Shown here piece after piece: positions 8,987-18,279 of a DNA stretch of 64,000 nt (the first letter of the stretch is position 1; each line of letters opens with the position of its first letter). A model generated the notes under the pieces. That model saw only the letters and a list, made by a program, of their open reading frames with translations. It was not told the origin of the DNA and did no database searches. The stretch is from Lewinellaceae bacterium (GTDB lineage Bacteria; Bacteroidota; Bacteroidia; Chitinophagales; Saprospiraceae). The DNA lies in contig JACJYD010000001.1 in the NCBI GenBank assembly GCA_020636275.1, positions 1,998,001 through 2,062,000 on the forward strand, in the 5' to 3' direction. The translations under genes were made by a program, and so were the position numbers.

Positions 8987-10294
8987 ATGACCGCATTTGC
9001 GACCTTGTACAAAGAGACACTGGATTATATCTATCAAAAGCTGCCCATGTTCCAACGGGTAGGCAAGGCGGCTTTCAAAAAAGACCTGACCAATATCCGG
9101 GCCCTTCTGGCCCATTTGAAACACCCGGAAAAGGAATTCCCTTCCATCCACATCGCCGGCACCAACGGCAAAGGCTCGACGGCCCACCTGCTGGCCGCCA
9201 TCCTCCAGGCGCACGGGCTCAAGACCGGTCTGTACATCTCGCCCCATTACAAGGATTTTCGCGAACGCATCAAGATCGACGGGCAGTTCATCCGCCCCAA
9301 GGAAGTGGTCGATTTTGTGGAGCGCCACCGCGAACTGATCGAGACCCTCCAGCCCTCCTTTTTTGAGATCACGGTCGCCATGGCCTTCGACCATTTTTGC
9401 CGCCAAAAAGTAGATGTGGCGGTCGTGGAAACCGGTCTGGGCGGACGCCTGGACTCCACCAACGTCATCCGCCCCCTGCTCAGCATCATCACCAATATCG
9501 GCTACGACCACATGGATATGCTGGGAGATACCCTGCCCCTGATCGCCGCCGAAAAAGCCGGTATCATCAAATCGGGCGTGCCCGTGGTGATCGGCGAATG
9601 GCAGGAGGAAACCCAACCGGTGTTCGAACAAAAGGCCCGGCAAGAGCGCTCGCCGCTGTTCCTGGCCTCCCAAACCTACCGGGCCGAACTGATCGCTTCC
9701 GATCACCGGTACAACACCTACCAGGTGTGGGAGAACAACCGCCTCAAATACGACCAGCTCCAGGTGGAGACCGGCGGACCCTACCAGAGCCGCAACCTGG
9801 CTACCGTGCTCCAGGCCTGGTCGGTGCTGCAAATGAGCTGGCCCGGCGTACGCTGGGACGAAGACCTCCTTCGGGAGGGGTTGAAGAACCTCAAGAAAAG
9901 CACCTATTTCATCGGGCGCTGGCAACAGCTGGGGGAAGACCCCTTGATCCTCTGCGACAGCGCCCACAACCAGCACGGGTTTGAAGCGATCATGAACCGC
10001 CTGCTCTCCCTACCCTGTGAGCGCCTCCACATCCTGCTGGGCTTTTCCAACGACAAGGATATCGAGAAATTGCTGACCTATTTTCCCCAACACGCTACCT
10101 ACTACTTCGCCAAGGCCGATATCCCCCGCGGCATGGACGCCTCGGAGCTGAAGCAGCGGGCCGGCGCCCTGGGCCTGAGGGGACGCGCCTACAGCTCCGT
10201 GCCCAATGCCTTCCGGGCTGCCAGGCGGGCCGCAAATCCAAAAGATGTTATCTTTGTCGGCGGCAGTATTTTTGTTGTGGGAGAAGTGCTTTGA
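8987..10294 (+). CDS. folC: Bifunctional folylpolyglutamate/dihydrofolate synthase FolC
   Basis: FolC ligates glutamate to dihydropteroate and adds further glutamates to folates in the cytosol, using ATP. The 435-residue protein has the Mur-ligase-type P-loop GTNGKGST at about 57-64, the SPHYKDFRERI segment that follows it in FolC, the metal/ATP motif VVETGLGGRLDSTN near 145-158, and ITNIGYDHMDMLGDT; the C-terminal domain carries the CDSAHNQHG motif near 323. Length is typical. The ATG at 8987 follows a promoter box by 17 bp. The next gene starts 1 bp after its stop and is probably cotranscribed. I see no other folate genes nearby. Confidence 0.96.
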   Translation: MTAFATLYKETLDYIYQKLPMFQRVGKAAFKKDLTNIRALLAHLKHPEKEFPSIHIAGTNGKGSTAHLLAAILQAHGLKTGLYISPHYKDFRERIKIDGQFIRPKEVVDFVERHRELIETLQPSFFEITVAMAFDHFCRQKVDVAVVETGLGGRLDSTNVIRPLLSIITNIGYDHMDMLGDTLPLIAAEKAGIIKSGVPVVIGEWQEETQPVFEQKARQERSPLFLASQTYRAELIASDHRYNTYQVWENNRLKYDQLQVETGGPYQSRNLATVLQAWSVLQMSWPGVRWDEDLLREGLKNLKKSTYFIGRWQQLGEDPLILCDSAHNQHGFEAIMNRLLSLPCERLHILLGFSNDKDIEKLLTYFPQHATYYFAKADIPRGMDASELKQRAGALGLRGRAYSSVPNAFRAARRAANPKDVIFVGGSIFVVGEVL

Positions 10295-10295
10295 T

Positions 10296-11591
10296 ATGAA
10301 CCGTTTCACAAAACAACGATTAGCCTACGGGGTCCTCTTGCTGGGTCTTTTCTTCGAACTGGGTTTTCAAACCTTTTTGAAAAGAAGCTTGGGCCCCTAT
10401 TGGAGCCCTCTGGTGTGGACGCTGGCCGGTTTGACAGTGGCAGGTGCCGGACTTTGGCTTTTCGCCCGGAAAACGCCCGAAACGGCCCCGGGCGCTTCGA
10501 CGACCCTGCCGCGCTGGGCCGGCGTCGCCATCGTGGCTGCTGTCTTCCTGGCCGGCTGCGCGCTCACCTTCTTCCGCGTCTGGCCCGTCTTCGACGAATT
10601 TCCCATCGACCCCAACCAGTCGGACGTGATCCCCTCCATGCAGTACTACGTGCAGCGCTTTTTGCGGGGAGAGACCGTCTACGCCCCCATGCCTTTCTCC
10701 ACCTGGACTATCCAGCCGCCCTACCTGACGATGACCTGGCTGCCTTACACCATCCCCGAACTGCTGAAGATCGACTACCGCTGGCTGGCCTTGGGAGCGT
10801 TCTACGGCATTTTCGGCATCTACGTGGGTAGATTGGTGGTCCTGCGCCGGTCGCTGCCGGAGATCGTTCTAAAAACCGTCCTTCCCTTCGGCATGCTGTG
10901 GTTGCTGATCGTCTACGACCGCTACATCTTCGGCCATTCGGTCGAGTTGACGATCGTGGCGTTCTACCTGTTCCTGGCGCTCACGCTTTTCCACAAAAGG
11001 CCCTGGTTCATGGCCGTGGGCATCGTGATCTGCCTGCTGTCGCGCTATGCCTTCACCTTCTGGCTGCCGGCCTACCTGGTCATGCTCTGGATCGGAAAAG
11101 GCTTCAAACCCGCGTTCGCCACCGGATTGTACACCTTGCTGGGGGTGTTGCTGCTCTATATCCTCCCGTTCTGGATCAAAGACCCCGGCATCCTGAAGCG
11201 CGGACTGGACTACTACGAACAGACCGCCATCGGGCAGTGGCAAACGCAGCCCTGGCAGGAGCCCGGCGCCAGGCCTTTCCACCTCGACCAGGGCTTGAGC
11301 TTCGCCATTCTGTTCTATGATTTCGGAAATGGAACGGCACAGGATCGTCTCGCCGCCAACCGCACCGCCCAGCTTTGGGTTTGCCTCCTGGCCGCCGTCG
11401 GCCTGGCATTCGGGTATTATTTTTGGAAAAAACGAGGACTGGATTCCCGGCTTTATGCCCTCGGCAGCCTGAAGGCGTATCTCACTATTTTCTACGCCTT
11501 CCTGCACGTGCCGTTTTCATACCTGTTTATGGTGCCGTTGTTTTTGACGGTAGCGGTGGTGTATGAGGTTAGGGCTTCCATGTTAGAATAA
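10296..11591 (+). CDS. Multi-pass membrane protein, GT-C glycosyltransferase-like
   Basis: The 431-residue product has about nine or ten hydrophobic helices. The ATG at 10296 immediately after the folC stop gives a short Lys/Arg-rich N-terminus before the first helix; the frame extends upstream only inside folC. After the third helix a long extracytoplasmic loop holds acidic residues (WPVFDEFPIDPNQSDV) and an aromatic stretch (PFSTWTIQPPYLTMTWLPYTIPELL), a layout like lipid-phosphosugar-dependent GT-C enzymes, where the first loop carries the catalytic acids. No family-specific motif is certain, so a GT-C fold is a suggestion. It is probably cotranscribed with folC, but no functional link is apparent. 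Confidence 0.55.
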   Translation: MNRFTKQRLAYGVLLLGLFFELGFQTFLKRSLGPYWSPLVWTLAGLTVAGAGLWLFARKTPETAPGASTTLPRWAGVAIVAAVFLAGCALTFFRVWPVFDEFPIDPNQSDVIPSMQYYVQRFLRGETVYAPMPFSTWTIQPPYLTMTWLPYTIPELLKIDYRWLALGAFYGIFGIYVGRLVVLRRSLPEIVLKTVLPFGMLWLLIVYDRYIFGHSVELTIVAFYLFLALTLFHKRPWFMAVGIVICLLSRYAFTFWLPAYLVMLWIGKGFKPAFATGLYTLLGVLLLYILPFWIKDPGILKRGLDYYEQTAIGQWQTQPWQEPGARPFHLDQGLSFAILFYDFGNGTAQDRLAANRTAQLWVCLLAAVGLAFGYYFWKKRGLDSRLYALGSLKAYLTIFYAFLHVPFSYLFMVPLFLTVAVVYEVRASMLE

Positions 11592-11592
11592 T

Positions 11593-11689
11593 AACCGCTA
11601 AGGCGCTAAGAACGCAAAGAGATCCGGCCATAGCACTCCAGGTAATTGAAAAGATCCAACGTCTTTGCGTCCTTTGCGCCTTTGCGGTT
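11593..11689. repeat. Imperfect inverted repeat of the AACCGC-AAGGCGC type
   Basis: The left arm (11593-11620) reads AACCGCTAAGGCGCTAAG and the right arm (11663-11689), read in reverse complement, AACCGCAAAGGCGCAAAG. The arms share a GCNAAG heptad-like rhythm and enclose about 42 bp. The same AACCGC...GCGGTT layout recurs at 18222-18256. I recall such elements as abundant intergenic repeats in many environmental bacteria. Function is unknown. Confidence 0.6.
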
Positions 11690-11721
11690 CAAAATATTGA
11701 CTCATAAAAAACAGGATCAAA

Positions 11722-13845
11722 ATGAGAATAAGGACCCACCTCCTCCTCCTGGCCCTGGCCGCGCTGACTGCAGCCGGATGTGGCCCGGACCAAAAGCAAA
11801 CCACAACCCTCACTTCCCCCGGCGAAAAGACCACCATCGAATTCGCCCTCGCCGAAGACGGCAGCCCCACCTACCGGGTAGCCTATGAAGGCGCTACGGT
11901 GATCGATACCTCCACCATGGGATTTGATTTTCAGGGACAGCCGGCCCTGCAGAAAGGGATGAAGATCACCGGAGTGAAGCATAGCACCACCAACGAAACC
12001 TGGGAAATGCCCTGGGGCGAACAGCGCGAGGTACTCAACCACTACAACGAGATGGTGGTGAGCCTGCAGGAAGCGCAAGCGCCCAAACGCACCCTGAATA
12101 TCTATTTCCGGGCCTACGACGACGGCATCGGGTTCCGGTACGAATTTCCGAGGTGGGAAGGTGTGGATACCCTGGTCATTCAGAATGAAAACACGCAATT
12201 CCGGCTGACCGGCGACCACACCTGCTGGTGGATACCCGGCGACTGGGACAACTACGAGCACCTTTACCATACGACCAAACTTTCGGAGATCGACGCCCTG
12301 TCGGTCGGCTCGCCGGTAGACCACGGCGGCCGCATGCACATTGCCGAAAACGCCGTCAATACCCCGGTGACGATGAAGACCGCCGAGGGTTTGTACCTGA
12401 GTTTCCACGAAGCCAACCTGACCGACTACGCCGGAATGACGCTCGTGGTAGACCCCGCCAATCTTGCGCTCCGCAGCGGCCTGGTGCGGTCCGACCGGCT
12501 GGGATACAGCGTCAAACGCGCGCTGCCGTTCCAAACCCCCTGGCGCTCCATCCAGATCGCCAGGCGCGCCGGTGACCTGATCGAATCCAACCTCATCGTC
12601 AACCTCAACGACCCCAACCGGCTGGGCGACGTCAGCTGGTTCAAACCGAAAAAATACGTAGGCATCTGGTGGGAAATGCACCTGGGGCTGTCGACCTGGG
12701 ATTATGAGATCACCCAGAGCATGAACAACTGGGTAGGGGAGGACGTCGGCAATGTCGGCCACGGCGCTACCACGGCAAACGCCAAGCGTTACATCGATTT
12801 CGCCGCCGCCAACCATATTACCGGGCTGCTGGTTGAAGGCTGGAACACCGGCTGGGACCACTGGGCCGGCTTTGAGGACCGCGAAGGCGTCTTCGACTTT
12901 GTGACCCCCTATCCCGACTACGACCTCGAAGAAGTGGTGCGCTACGGGAAGGAAAAAGGCGTGGAGCTCATCATGCACCACGAGACCTCCGCCGCGACGC
13001 GCACCTACGAGCAGCAGATGGACACCGCTTTTGCCCTGATGCAGCGCCTGGGGCTCCATTCCGTCAAGACCGGCTACGTCGGCACCATCCTTCCCAAGGG
13101 CGAATACCACCACGGGCAGTACATGGTGCAGCACTACCGCAAAGTATTGGAAACCGCCGCCAACTACCAGATCGCCATCAACGCCCACGAGCCCATCAAA
13201 GACACCGGCATTCGCCGCACCTTGCCCAACGCCATCGCGCGCGAGGGCCTGCGCGGACAGGAGTACAACGCCTGGTCGCCCGACGGCGGCAATCCGCCCG
13301 AGCACCTGCCCATCGTCGCCTTCACCCGCATGCTGAGCGGCCCGATCGACTTCACCCCCGGCGTGTTTGAGCTCTCGCTGAAAAACAAGCCCAACAACCA
13401 GGTCAACACCACCCTTGCCCAGCAGCTGGCCCTCTACGTCGTGATCTACAGTCCGATCCAGATGGCCTGCGACCTGCCGCAGAACTACGAAGGCAATCCC
13501 GCCCTGCAATTCATCCGCGACGTCGGCGTCGACTGGGAGCAAACCCGCGTATTGGACGGCGAGGTCGGCGACTTCGTGACCATCGCCCGCCAGGAGCGCG
13601 GCACCGGCAACTGGTTCGTCGGCTCCATCACCGACGAGAACCCCCGCGAGGTGACGATCAACTTCGATTTCCTCGAAGACGGAGTGACGTACAAAGCCGC
13701 CATCTACAAAGACGGTCCCGGCGCCCACTGGAAGGACAACCCGACCAGCATCCAGATCGAGACCGCCCCGATCACCAAAGGCCAGGAGATGACCTTCGCC
13801 CTGGCCCCCGGCGGCGGATTGGCGGTGAGTTTGATGCGGGAGTGA
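11722..13845 (+). CDS. Glycoside hydrolase family 97 lipoprotein, inverting alpha-glucosidase type
   Basis: GH97 enzymes are Ca-dependent TIM-barrel glycosidases of the Bacteroidota periplasm or surface. The 707-residue product starts with a lipoprotein signal (Cys20 after LTAAG), then an N-terminal beta-sandwich (about 30-280), the catalytic barrel (about 290-600) and a C-terminal beta domain. The three acids of the inverting SusB-type subgroup are present: Glu421 in HHETS, Glu490 in NAHEPIKDTG and Glu514 in RGQEYN. Their spacing (69 and 24) equals that of Glu439/Glu508/Glu532 in Bacteroides SusB as I remember it; the retaining alpha-galactosidase subgroup uses an Asp instead. No SusC/SusD pair is nearby, so the substrate supply system is not shown. 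Confidence 0.93.
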   Translation: MRIRTHLLLLALAALTAAGCGPDQKQTTTLTSPGEKTTIEFALAEDGSPTYRVAYEGATVIDTSTMGFDFQGQPALQKGMKITGVKHSTTNETWEMPWGEQREVLNHYNEMVVSLQEAQAPKRTLNIYFRAYDDGIGFRYEFPRWEGVDTLVIQNENTQFRLTGDHTCWWIPGDWDNYEHLYHTTKLSEIDALSVGSPVDHGGRMHIAENAVNTPVTMKTAEGLYLSFHEANLTDYAGMTLVVDPANLALRSGLVRSDRLGYSVKRALPFQTPWRSIQIARRAGDLIESNLIVNLNDPNRLGDVSWFKPKKYVGIWWEMHLGLSTWDYEITQSMNNWVGEDVGNVGHGATTANAKRYIDFAAANHITGLLVEGWNTGWDHWAGFEDREGVFDFVTPYPDYDLEEVVRYGKEKGVELIMHHETSAATRTYEQQMDTAFALMQRLGLHSVKTGYVGTILPKGEYHHGQYMVQHYRKVLETAANYQIAINAHEPIKDTGIRRTLPNAIAREGLRGQEYNAWSPDGGNPPEHLPIVAFTRMLSGPIDFTPGVFELSLKNKPNNQVNTTLAQQLALYVVIYSPIQMACDLPQNYEGNPALQFIRDVGVDWEQTRVLDGEVGDFVTIARQERGTGNWFVGSITDENPREVTINFDFLEDGVTYKAAIYKDGPGAHWKDNPTSIQIETAPITKGQEMTFALAPGGGLAVSLMRE

Positions 13846-13877
13846 GGGAGGGGTTTTTTCACTGACCGGAATGGGGG

Positions 13878-14421
13878 GGCTGGAGGTTTTTCCTCCCCCG
13901 CCCTGGCGGGCACCCCCTCGGGGAGGGGGAATAGAGCGTGCGGGGCTACAGTGCGTGCTGTTCTGCTGAGTCGTGCAGGTCCGCACCAGGCCCGGCTTAT
14001 CCCGAGAACACAGAGCTTCCCCAAAGTTCCCCCTCCCCGAGGGGGACGGCCCGCCCAGGGCCCGGGGGAGGAAAGACCTCCAGCCGCCCCATGCTGCTCA
14101 GGAAAAAGCGTGCGTTTCTCTTGGGCGTGCTGTTCTCCTGAGTCGTGCGGGTTTGCACTAGGCCTGGTTTATCCCGAAAATACAGAGCTTCCCAAAAGTT
14201 CCCCCTCCCCGAGGGGGACGGCCCGCCCAGGGCCCGGGGGAGGAAAGACCTCCAGCCGCCCCATGCTGCTCAGGAAAAAGCGTGCGTTTCTCCAGAATGT
14301 GCTGTTCTGTTGAGCTGTGCAGGTCCGCACCAGGCCCGGCTTATCCCAAAAACACAGGGCTCCCCCAAAAGTTCCCCCTCCCCGAGGGGGACGGCCCGCC
14401 CAGGGCCCGGGGGAGGAAAAA
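13878..14421. repeat. 172-bp tandem repeat (2 full + 1 truncated) with an inverted copy
   Basis: The gap 13846-14448 holds no gene. Direct copies start at 13955, 14127 and 14299. Each contains a GC-rich core (14027-14085, 14199-14257 and about 14372-14420) with TTCCCCCTCCCCGAGGGGGA followed by CGGCCCGCCCAGGGCCCGGG. The cores of copies 1 and 2 are identical while their first halves differ at scattered sites, mostly transitions. A diverged inverted copy of the core lies at 13878-13931. The third copy breaks off inside the core's end. Confidence 0.85.
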
Positions 14422-14448
14422 CGCCCGGGCCTTTCCTGCGCTCCACGC

Positions 14449-17400
14449 CTACTTCCCTACCACTTTGCTCCCCACCTGCAGTCGGCTTCCCTTCTGTACC
14501 GACCACAGGCGGTCAACTGTATCTGCCTGGTAGTTACGCACCACGAGGCGGCCGGGACCGTATTCGGGTTTCTTTTGAAAAACGGCGAATCCGGTGCCGC
14601 ACGCGGAGAGCGATAGCTCGTCGACCAGGGCGATGGAGAGGTCCTTCACGGCGAGGGCGGTGGGGGTGTTGGAGATGCGGGAATCGAGCAGCACGATGTC
14701 GGAGCGCTCGCCGACGCTGATGCCTTTCTCGCCGCAGGATTCCAGGGTGCAGGCGCTGACTTCCAGGCGGCTGCCGGACACGTCCAGGCCGTCGTTTCTG
14801 CACAGGCGGAAGGTGGTGCCGGCGATCGTGCCCTGGCAGAAGTCGCAGTCCAACCCGTCGGAGGGCACGTCGAGAAAGAGGCAGTCGTGCAGGTCGACCC
14901 GGCTCTGCACTAGGTTGAGGGCGTCTTCGCTGCGGGTATAGCGGAAAATACAGTTTTTGATGGTCACGGTCGCATCGGCGAAGGAGACGGCGCCGGTTTG
15001 CGTCCATCCACTCCGGTTCAGGGCCTGGATCTGCTCGAATACGACATTTTCAAGGAGGGAAGGGGCGGCCGGGGCCAGGACCGTGAAGCCGTTTCCCGTA
15101 TGGTCGCTGCTGGTGATCCGCACGGGCTCTTCCGGACTGCCGGTGAAGCGGATGGGCGATCGGGAGAGGAAGCCGCCGCCACCCACGAAATCGAGAACGA
15201 CACCCGGCCCGGCCTCGACGAGGTATCCTTCCGGAATGGCGATCATTTCGGTAATTGTATGTGGTCCCGGACGGAAGCGGATCACCCGGTTTTGTACCAC
15301 CCAACGGGGATCGCGCTCGCGGAAGGGCGGATCGAACAATTCCTGCCGGGGCGTGCGGGACGGGGGCGACAAACCGGGACGGAGCTCCTGCCGGAAAAGG
15401 GTGTCGATGCCGGGCAATTGATACACCACCCAGCCGGCGTTGGCAGGCAGGCGGGTCGGCTGCGGCCCCACCCAGCCCTTACCGGCGAGGAGCTGGCCTG
15501 CCGTGCTGCGGAAATGGTCCATCGCCATCCACACGCCGCTGCTGTCGCGCGACGATTCTTCCCAGAGCGGCCGGTCGGGGGCGGCGGTGATCCATTGGCT
15601 TTCCGCAAGGTGGGTCCAGGCGCCTTTTTTTCCATTGGCATACCCCAGCACCCGGAGGGGGTAGGGGTGGAGGTTGCGCAATTCCCAGTGTTGGCCGTCG
15701 GGCAGGCGCGCCTCAAAGGCGTAGCCGGCCTGGGGGTAGAGCATGACCCGTTTCCGGCGGACCGAGCGGATGAACTCCTGGTCCTGGAAGACGTATTGGG
15801 GAAATTCACCCAACAGGGCCATTTCCCGCGGCAGGCGGGTGGAGTCGACCGATTGGAAGAAATGCTCCAGGTAGCCGGGGGCGGAATAGCGATCGAGGTA
15901 CCCCAGGTAGGCGGCGACAAAGCTGGTGTCGAGGAACAAGAGGTCCTGCAGTTCGGGAAATTGCCCCTCCCGGGGCCCGGTGTATCCCTGCAGGAGAAAG
16001 GATCCGCGTTCCGAAGGCCCGGTGCCGAAGGCGTCGAAGCCGATGGGCTCGAGGCGGTCTTTCAGCGGGTTGTAGTAGAAGCGGAGGTTGTGCCATTGGG
16101 TGCTGTGCTGGCCTCCGAACACGTCGGCCACGGCGTAAAAGCGGGCCATCTGGTCCAGGTCGAACAGCGCGGAGGCGGGGCGTTGTCCACTGCGGAATTG
16201 GTCGAGCAGGGAGGCGGCGTGGCGGCTCATGGCGGTCAGGTCGGGGTTTTCGCCGGTGCGCCGGGCCTCGAAGGGCTCGATCGTCGCGTTGGAGGCCCGG
16301 GCGGTGGGCAATTGCATGCCGGGCGCCACCGCCCCAGTCTGGGCGATCTGGTGCTGCAGTCCTTCCCAGAAGCCCGATTCGTCGAGTTTCAGGATGGGCC
16401 CTTCGCGGCGGCCCTGGCGTTCGACGAGGTATTTTTCAAAATGTTCTTCGATGGCATAAAGGCCCAGCGAACTGCCGTTGAGGCGCAGCTCGGCGAAATC
16501 GTAGTTGGTGGTCAGCACGCCTTCCTGCTTCCAGCATTCATGGAGGAGCCATTCGTGGAGAAAATAGCGGGTGCCGGGGTGTTGCAGGGAAAAGGTCTGC
16601 ATGCCTCGCCAAAACTGATCGCCGCCGAGGTCGACGCGAAACGACCATTTTTCGGTGTTGAGGTGGTCGAGCCAGTCGCCCTTCAGGCGCACGCGCGCGC
16701 TGATGGGCGCAGGAAGGCCGGTCCACCGCAGGCGGGCTTTCACCCAATCGTCGGGGGCCGCCTCGAGCAGGCCGTTATGCAGGGCTTCTGCCCGTTTTTT
16801 TTCCAGTTTTTGAAGGGCGTTCTTTCCGATCTGCAGGTCGAAGACGGGCAGCTGGAAATCGCTTTCGGGGAAGGTATGCACCAACTCCACCCGGAAATCG
16901 TCGAAATAGACGGTGTCTTTGCCGTGGGAGAACACGTATACCTCGGCAAAGTCGGGCGCCTGGCCGTAGGGGATGAAGAAGTGGAGCTCCAGTTGCTCCC
17001 AGCCGGTGCTGTCTTTTTGGGTGGAATATCCCTGGGTGCGGTAAAACGGGTTCTTCCCGCCTTCGGAACGGGCGGCCAGGAAGCTCCGGTTCTCGGCCGA
17101 TTGGTAGCGCCAGACCGTGGCCCGGTACAGTCCGCCGGGTTGCAGGTCGGGCAGGCGCACCCCGATGCCGAATTGATAGTTGTCGCCGGGGAGGAGCCGG
17201 CAGGCGTATTTCCCGCTATGGGCCCGGGCACTGCTCTGTGTATTGCCGTTGTCGAATTGGAAGTCGCCGTTCCGGAAAAAGAGACCTTCCCGGTATTCGG
17301 CATCGCAGTAGATCTGTCCGGGCGGCACGCCGTGCTTATGCAGCCATCTTGATTGGACTTTATGGTATAGGAAAGGCGCGGAAAAAGCCAGGATCAGCGC

Positions 17401-17463
17401 CAGGATACCGGCGATGGCGATCCGCGGCAAGCGCTCCTTTTTCCGGCGGTCGGCGAGGATCAT
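14449..17463 (-). CDS. Membrane-anchored CotH-like kinase domain protein with beta-helix C-terminus
   Basis: The 1,004-residue protein starts with a basic segment and one membrane helix (about 13-33), then a jelly-roll carbohydrate-binding-like region (about 50-195), a CotH kinase-like domain (about 205-560; ARVRLKGDWLDHLNTEKWSF, LGLYAIEEHFEKYLV, and HNLRFYYNPLKDRLEPIGFDAFG), a linker, and a right-handed parallel beta-helix near 740-960 (VTIKNCIFRYTRSEDALNLVQ and repeated C-x-F/L-x-x-C strands). CotH-type proteins phosphorylate spore-coat proteins in Bacillus; targets here are unknown. The start overlaps the stop of the DUF4956 gene by 4 bp, showing translational coupling. Location is extracytoplasmic, anchored in the inner membrane, by inference from topology. 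Confidence 0.82.
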   Translation of the reverse strand: MILADRRKKERLPRIAIAGILALILAFSAPFLYHKVQSRWLHKHGVPPGQIYCDAEYREGLFFRNGDFQFDNGNTQSSARAHSGKYACRLLPGDNYQFGIGVRLPDLQPGGLYRATVWRYQSAENRSFLAARSEGGKNPFYRTQGYSTQKDSTGWEQLELHFFIPYGQAPDFAEVYVFSHGKDTVYFDDFRVELVHTFPESDFQLPVFDLQIGKNALQKLEKKRAEALHNGLLEAAPDDWVKARLRWTGLPAPISARVRLKGDWLDHLNTEKWSFRVDLGGDQFWRGMQTFSLQHPGTRYFLHEWLLHECWKQEGVLTTNYDFAELRLNGSSLGLYAIEEHFEKYLVERQGRREGPILKLDESGFWEGLQHQIAQTGAVAPGMQLPTARASNATIEPFEARRTGENPDLTAMSRHAASLLDQFRSGQRPASALFDLDQMARFYAVADVFGGQHSTQWHNLRFYYNPLKDRLEPIGFDAFGTGPSERGSFLLQGYTGPREGQFPELQDLLFLDTSFVAAYLGYLDRYSAPGYLEHFFQSVDSTRLPREMALLGEFPQYVFQDQEFIRSVRRKRVMLYPQAGYAFEARLPDGQHWELRNLHPYPLRVLGYANGKKGAWTHLAESQWITAAPDRPLWEESSRDSSGVWMAMDHFRSTAGQLLAGKGWVGPQPTRLPANAGWVVYQLPGIDTLFRQELRPGLSPPSRTPRQELFDPPFRERDPRWVVQNRVIRFRPGPHTITEMIAIPEGYLVEAGPGVVLDFVGGGGFLSRSPIRFTGSPEEPVRITSSDHTGNGFTVLAPAAPSLLENVVFEQIQALNRSGWTQTGAVSFADATVTIKNCIFRYTRSEDALNLVQSRVDLHDCLFLDVPSDGLDCDFCQGTIAGTTFRLCRNDGLDVSGSRLEVSACTLESCGEKGISVGERSDIVLLDSRISNTPTALAVKDLSIALVDELSLSACGTGFAVFQKKPEYGPGRLVVRNYQADTVDRLWSVQKGSRLQVGSKVVGK

Positions 17464-18152
17464 ACCAGGAGGTCGGGTTGGTCCACAATGGAGAGGCGGG
17501 TCGCTGCCGAAAGGGCCAGGATCTTTTCTTTCACCGCCGCCAGTTGATCGATCGATTCAGCCTGGCAGAGGAACGACAGGTCCATGCCGGGGTCGAGGGT
17601 ATCCATGCGTTTCAATTCGACGTAGGGAAAGATCCCGGTCAGAATGGCCGATACCGCCTGCAACTCCGTCCGGTCGGTGTGGACGTTCACGTAGACGGCG
17701 CCGGAGCGCTGGGTCAGTCCTTTTTTTCGATAAAAACCGCGTTGGACGTAAAGCAGGGCCAGGATAAGGGTGAATGCCAGCAGGGCCAGGATGGGTTCGT
17801 TGGCGCCCCCGGCCAGCCCCAGTCCGATGGCGATAAAGAGGAAGGTCAGTTCCTCCGGGTCCTTGATCGCCGCCCGGAAACGCACGATCGACAGGGCGCC
17901 TACCAGCCCCAGCGACAGGGCGATCGAACTTTTGACGATCATGATGATCAGCAGGGTGCCCAGGGCCAGCGGCAGGAAGTTGTTGCCGAAGCGCCGCCGG
18001 TTGGAGATGGAATGGCCGTAGCGGATGTAAAACCAGCGCAGGATGCCCGCCAGCAGGGCTATGAGCAGCATGTTGAGGAGAAATTCGTCGAAGGGGATGT
18101 TCTCGGTAAATTCGGTCAGGTACTTGTCCTGGAGCTTTTGTAGAATATTCAT
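17460..18152 (-). CDS. DUF4956 family membrane protein
   Basis: The 230-residue protein has about four membrane helices between residues 25 and 135, including the characteristic SLGLVGALSIVRFRAAIKDPEEL stretch (about 80-102; GALSIVRFR followed by a polar segment) and FLFIAIGLGLAGGA, then a ferredoxin-like cytosolic C-terminal domain. These are signatures of DUF4956 as I recall it. Members occur beside CotH-kinase and VTC-type polyphosphate polymerase genes in several phyla; here the CotH partner overlaps by 4 bp but no VTC gene is next to it. A weak -7 box (TATCTTGA, 18174-18181 minus) precedes the start. The function is unknown. Confidence 0.85.
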   Translation of the reverse strand: MNILQKLQDKYLTEFTENIPFDEFLLNMLLIALLAGILRWFYIRYGHSISNRRRFGNNFLPLALGTLLIIMIVKSSIALSLGLVGALSIVRFRAAIKDPEELTFLFIAIGLGLAGGANEPILALLAFTLILALLYVQRGFYRKKGLTQRSGAVYVNVHTDRTELQAVSAILTGIFPYVELKRMDTLDPGMDLSFLCQAESIDQLAAVKEKILALSAATRLSIVDQPDLLV

Positions 18153-18221
18153 GATTCACCCTTGGTAAGGCACTCAAGATACGGACCTTGTAGTATGGTT
18201 GCCGTATTTCGAAAAAAATTT

Positions 18222-18256
18222 AACCGCGTCGTCGCGTCCGTCGCGTCGTCGCGGTT
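18222..18256. repeat. AACCGC...GCGGTT imperfect palindrome
   Basis: A 35-bp element made of CGTCG-type units between AACCGC and GCGGTT. The halves match except at T/A positions. Its end sequence and layout resemble the element at 11593-11689. Confidence 0.5.
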
Positions 18257-18279
18257 CATTTAATTCAAATCCCGGAAAT

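Noticed and set aside
11689..13986. Long open frame antisense to the GH97 gene
   Set aside because: It mirrors the GC-rich third codon positions of the GH97 gene; no domain, signal or start context is recognisable.
13955..14421. CRISPR-like array
   Set aside because: Period is 172 bp, the repeat makes up the whole unit without unique spacers, and no cas genes are near.
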